DNA of 8,428 nucleotides, taken from the NCBI GenBank assembly GCA_937891725.1, contig CALAHL010000157.1, positions 1 to 8,428 on the forward strand, written 5' to 3'. This document shows, piece by piece, positions 7,701 through 8,428 of the stretch. Below the pieces are notes generated by a model. It was given only the letters and a program-made list of their open reading frames with translations. It searched no databases and had not been told where the DNA came from. A program made the position numbers and the translations under genes. The DNA is from an uncultured Rhodospirillaceae bacterium. GTDB taxonomy: Bacteria > Pseudomonadota > Alphaproteobacteria > Thalassobaculales > Thalassobaculaceae. The stretch's first letter is position 1. The number at the start of each line of letters is the position of its first letter.

Positions 7701-8428
7701 CGGCCAGGACGTAGGAGCGCATGACCAGCACGCCGACCCGGCCCTTCGGCTTGCCCTTGGTGTCGGTGAACCTCGGAAGCTTGTCGAGGGACTCGGTGAT
7801 CCGGTTTTCCAGCTTCGGATGGTACAGGCCGACTTCCGGGTATTCGACCGGCGCCTGCGCGTTCAACGTGCCGCGCAGATGGCGTCGCGCGCCGTCCGCA
7901 TAGCGATTGACCAGCATCCGGACCATGTTGGCCATGTTCACGTCGGAGCCGGCCAGCCAGTACTGCAAGGTCAGGAAATAGGCGCGCACATCCTGGGCGG
8001 CGCCGGGGATGAATTTCAGGATACGTGGGATCCGGCGCAGCATCGCCATCTGGCTGGCGCCGGATTTGGGCGCCCCGCCCTTCTTGCTGCCGCGCAGTTT
8101 CTTCAGCAGCGACAGCGGGCCTTTCTGGCTGCCGTCCATGGAGAAACCGCCGATGCGGGTGAGTTTCATCACCTCACCCTCGGACATGCAGCAGACCATG
8201 GCGTCACAGGAGTCGCGGCGGGCCTTCAGGGTCGGCAGAATGGCTTGGATGTTCTCTTCAACGAACATCATGGTGGCGATGATGATGTCGGCCCGCGCGA
8301 GATCGGCGGTACAGCGCGCCAGCGCCTCGGCGTCGTCACCCCAATCGGAGGCGGCGTGGAAGCCGATCTGCAGACCGGGAAGCTCGGAGCGCAGCAATCC
8401 GGATGCGCGCGTCACCGAGTTCGCCAGA
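4726..8428 (-). CDS. bchH: Magnesium chelatase subunit H (5' end beyond window edge)
   Basis: BchH binds protoporphyrin IX and, with the ATPase BchI-BchD, inserts Mg2+ at the first committed step of bacteriochlorophyll synthesis. The visible part is 1233 residues of a family usually about 1190-1290 long. Family blocks (visible numbering) include CDAMVCCMSEGEVMKLTRIG near the N-terminus, VGLYHPKL, LFNFPPNAGATGTAAYLSVF, GNVMVGIQPGFGYEGDP and HFGTHGALEFMPGKQ (588 onward). H588 and E592 lie in that conserved block, which is thought to be at the active site. Later come GAYGANVNLLVDSGAWDDED and a C-terminal NPKWYEGMLEHGYEG block. Four cysteines at C376, C379, C384 and C394 form a cluster described under findings. 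The frame is open through the edge. The GTG at 8415 is preceded in frame by LANS and lies inside the family N-terminal domain, so it is not the start; about 30 residues are probably missing. Confidence 0.98.
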   Translation of the reverse strand, partial: LANSVTRASGLLRSELPGLQIGFHAASDWGDDAEALARCTADLARADIIIATMMFVEENIQAILPTLKARRDSCDAMVCCMSEGEVMKLTRIGGFSMDGSQKGPLSLLKKLRGSKKGGAPKSGASQMAMLRRIPRILKFIPGAAQDVRAYFLTLQYWLAGSDVNMANMVRMLVNRYADGARRHLRGTLNAQAPVEYPEVGLYHPKLENRITESLDKLPRFTDTKGKPKGRVGVLVMRSYVLAGDSSHYNAMLMELETRGLEVIPAFASGLDCRPAIEAYFMKDGRATVDAVLSLTGFSLVGGPAYNDSTAAQDMLAKLDVPYIVAQAVEFQTLEQWRGNDRGLLPVEATILVAIPELDGATSPTVFGGRTGDTKTCANCDPSWCTNKDSARAMCPDVERVRQLARRVEKLVALRRSKRADRKLAIVLFNFPPNAGATGTAAYLSVFRSLFNTLKGLADEGYKIDLPASVEDLQDGVLGGNSAVLGSDANVMARIPVDDHVRREPWLQEIEAAWGPAPGRQLTDGGNIQVLGEMFGNVMVGIQPGFGYEGDPMRLLFEKGLAPTHAFSAFYRYLREDFGAHAVLHFGTHGALEFMPGKQTGLTGDCWPDRLIGDVPNIYLYAANNPSEGTIAKRRAAATLVSYLTPPVTNAGLYKGLAELKSSIDRWRMLPPESEVEREQMLPVIQAQGAANELTALEPAWTMSDAEARVQDLFKEVMELESTLIPHGLHVVGETPTAEERVDLLAAMGEARTGVVPDRGQIALLVGGMSAQDIAMREDGVNANMEHIKNLRELAEIDAKLQVNGEIQALVHALDGRFVKPVSGGDLIRTPSILPTGRNVHGFDPFRLPSAFAVADGAAQAQRLLDRHLADGKGVPRSVAIVLWGTDNLKSEGGPIGQALALMGAKPRFDSYGRLCGADLIPLEELGRPRIDVVMTLSGIFRDLLPLQTKLLAEAAFMAAAAENEPLEMNHIRAHALVYQEQNGCDLETASLRVFSNADGAYGANVNLLVDSGAWDDEDELAEAYTKRKCFAYDRHGRPGHQSKLLESVLGEVDLAYQNLESVELGVTTVDHYFDTLGGIGRAVRRATGSDVPIYIGDQTRGEGLVRTLGEQVALETRTRMLNPKWYEGMLEHGYEGVRNIEAQLTNTLGWSATTGQVDPWVYQQITQTFVLDAEMRERLAHLNPKASARVANRLLEAHERNYWVPDDATLAALRQAGEELEDRLEGVADGVAA

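Larger units (their letters stand above)
1..8428 (-). other. Part of the bch-lhaA-puh photosynthesis superoperon
   Basis: Seven genes in one direction (bchH, bchL, bchM, lhaA, puhA, puhB, puhC) are joined by two 4-nt overlaps and by gaps of 17, 21, 23 and 25 nt. No intergenic space is large enough for a conventional promoter plus terminator, so they are very probably co-transcribed from upstream, with possible extra promoters inside coding sequence. The order equals the conserved bchFNBHLM-lhaA-puhABC block of purple bacteria; bchF, bchN and bchB would be expected to the right of the window and the rest of puhC to the left. Confidence 0.85.

Noticed and set aside
8250..8267. TGT-N12-ACA motif inside bchH as a regulatory site
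   Set aside because: It lies deep in the bchH coding region with no nearby gene start downstream, so it is most simply a chance match.

Overview
The window is the downstream part of a photosynthesis gene cluster from a high-GC purple photosynthetic bacterium, most likely an alphaproteobacterium. All seven genes lie on the minus strand, so transcription runs from high to low coordinates. The order is bchH (5' end beyond the right edge), bchL, bchM, lhaA, puhA, puhB and the first 15 codons of puhC (running off the left edge). This is the conserved bchFNBHLM-lhaA-puhABC superoperon arrangement. The H subunit carries the RREDRREGYPLE motif and a YATP C-terminal signature. As I recall those sequences, this is closer to the Rhodospirillum/Blastochloris type of PuhA than to the Rhodobacter type, so a Rhodospirillales-like organism is my best guess; the genus cannot be told from here.

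Region by region: 4726-8428 is bchH, the large porphyrin-binding subunit of magnesium chelatase. 3805-4704 is bchL, the ATP-dependent iron-sulfur reductase of dark-operative protochlorophyllide reductase. 3066-3779 is bchM, Mg-protoporphyrin IX O-methyltransferase. 1633-3069 is lhaA, a membrane protein for light-harvesting 1 assembly. 815-1609 is puhA, the reaction-centre H subunit. 63-818 is puhB, a reaction-centre assembly factor. 1-45 is the start of puhC.

The genes are packed very tightly: bchM/lhaA and puhA/puhB overlap by 4 nt (ATGA), and the other junctions are 17-25 nt, each holding a Shine-Dalgarno sequence. No gap exceeds 25 nt, so there is no gene-free stretch to describe, and no terminator, RNA gene, mobile element or CRISPR array was seen. 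The co-transcribed products link early bacteriochlorophyll synthesis (Mg insertion, methylation, protochlorophyllide reduction) to assembly of the reaction centre and LH1 that take up the pigment.

I do not see an undescribed system here. The points worth a second look are small: a four-cysteine cluster in BchH, a long hydrophilic tail on PuhB, four TGT-N12-ACA (PpsR/CrtJ-type) sites inside genes, one of them within a 7-bp inverted repeat just upstream of puhC, and two starts (bchM, bchH) that a naive ORF call would get wrong.
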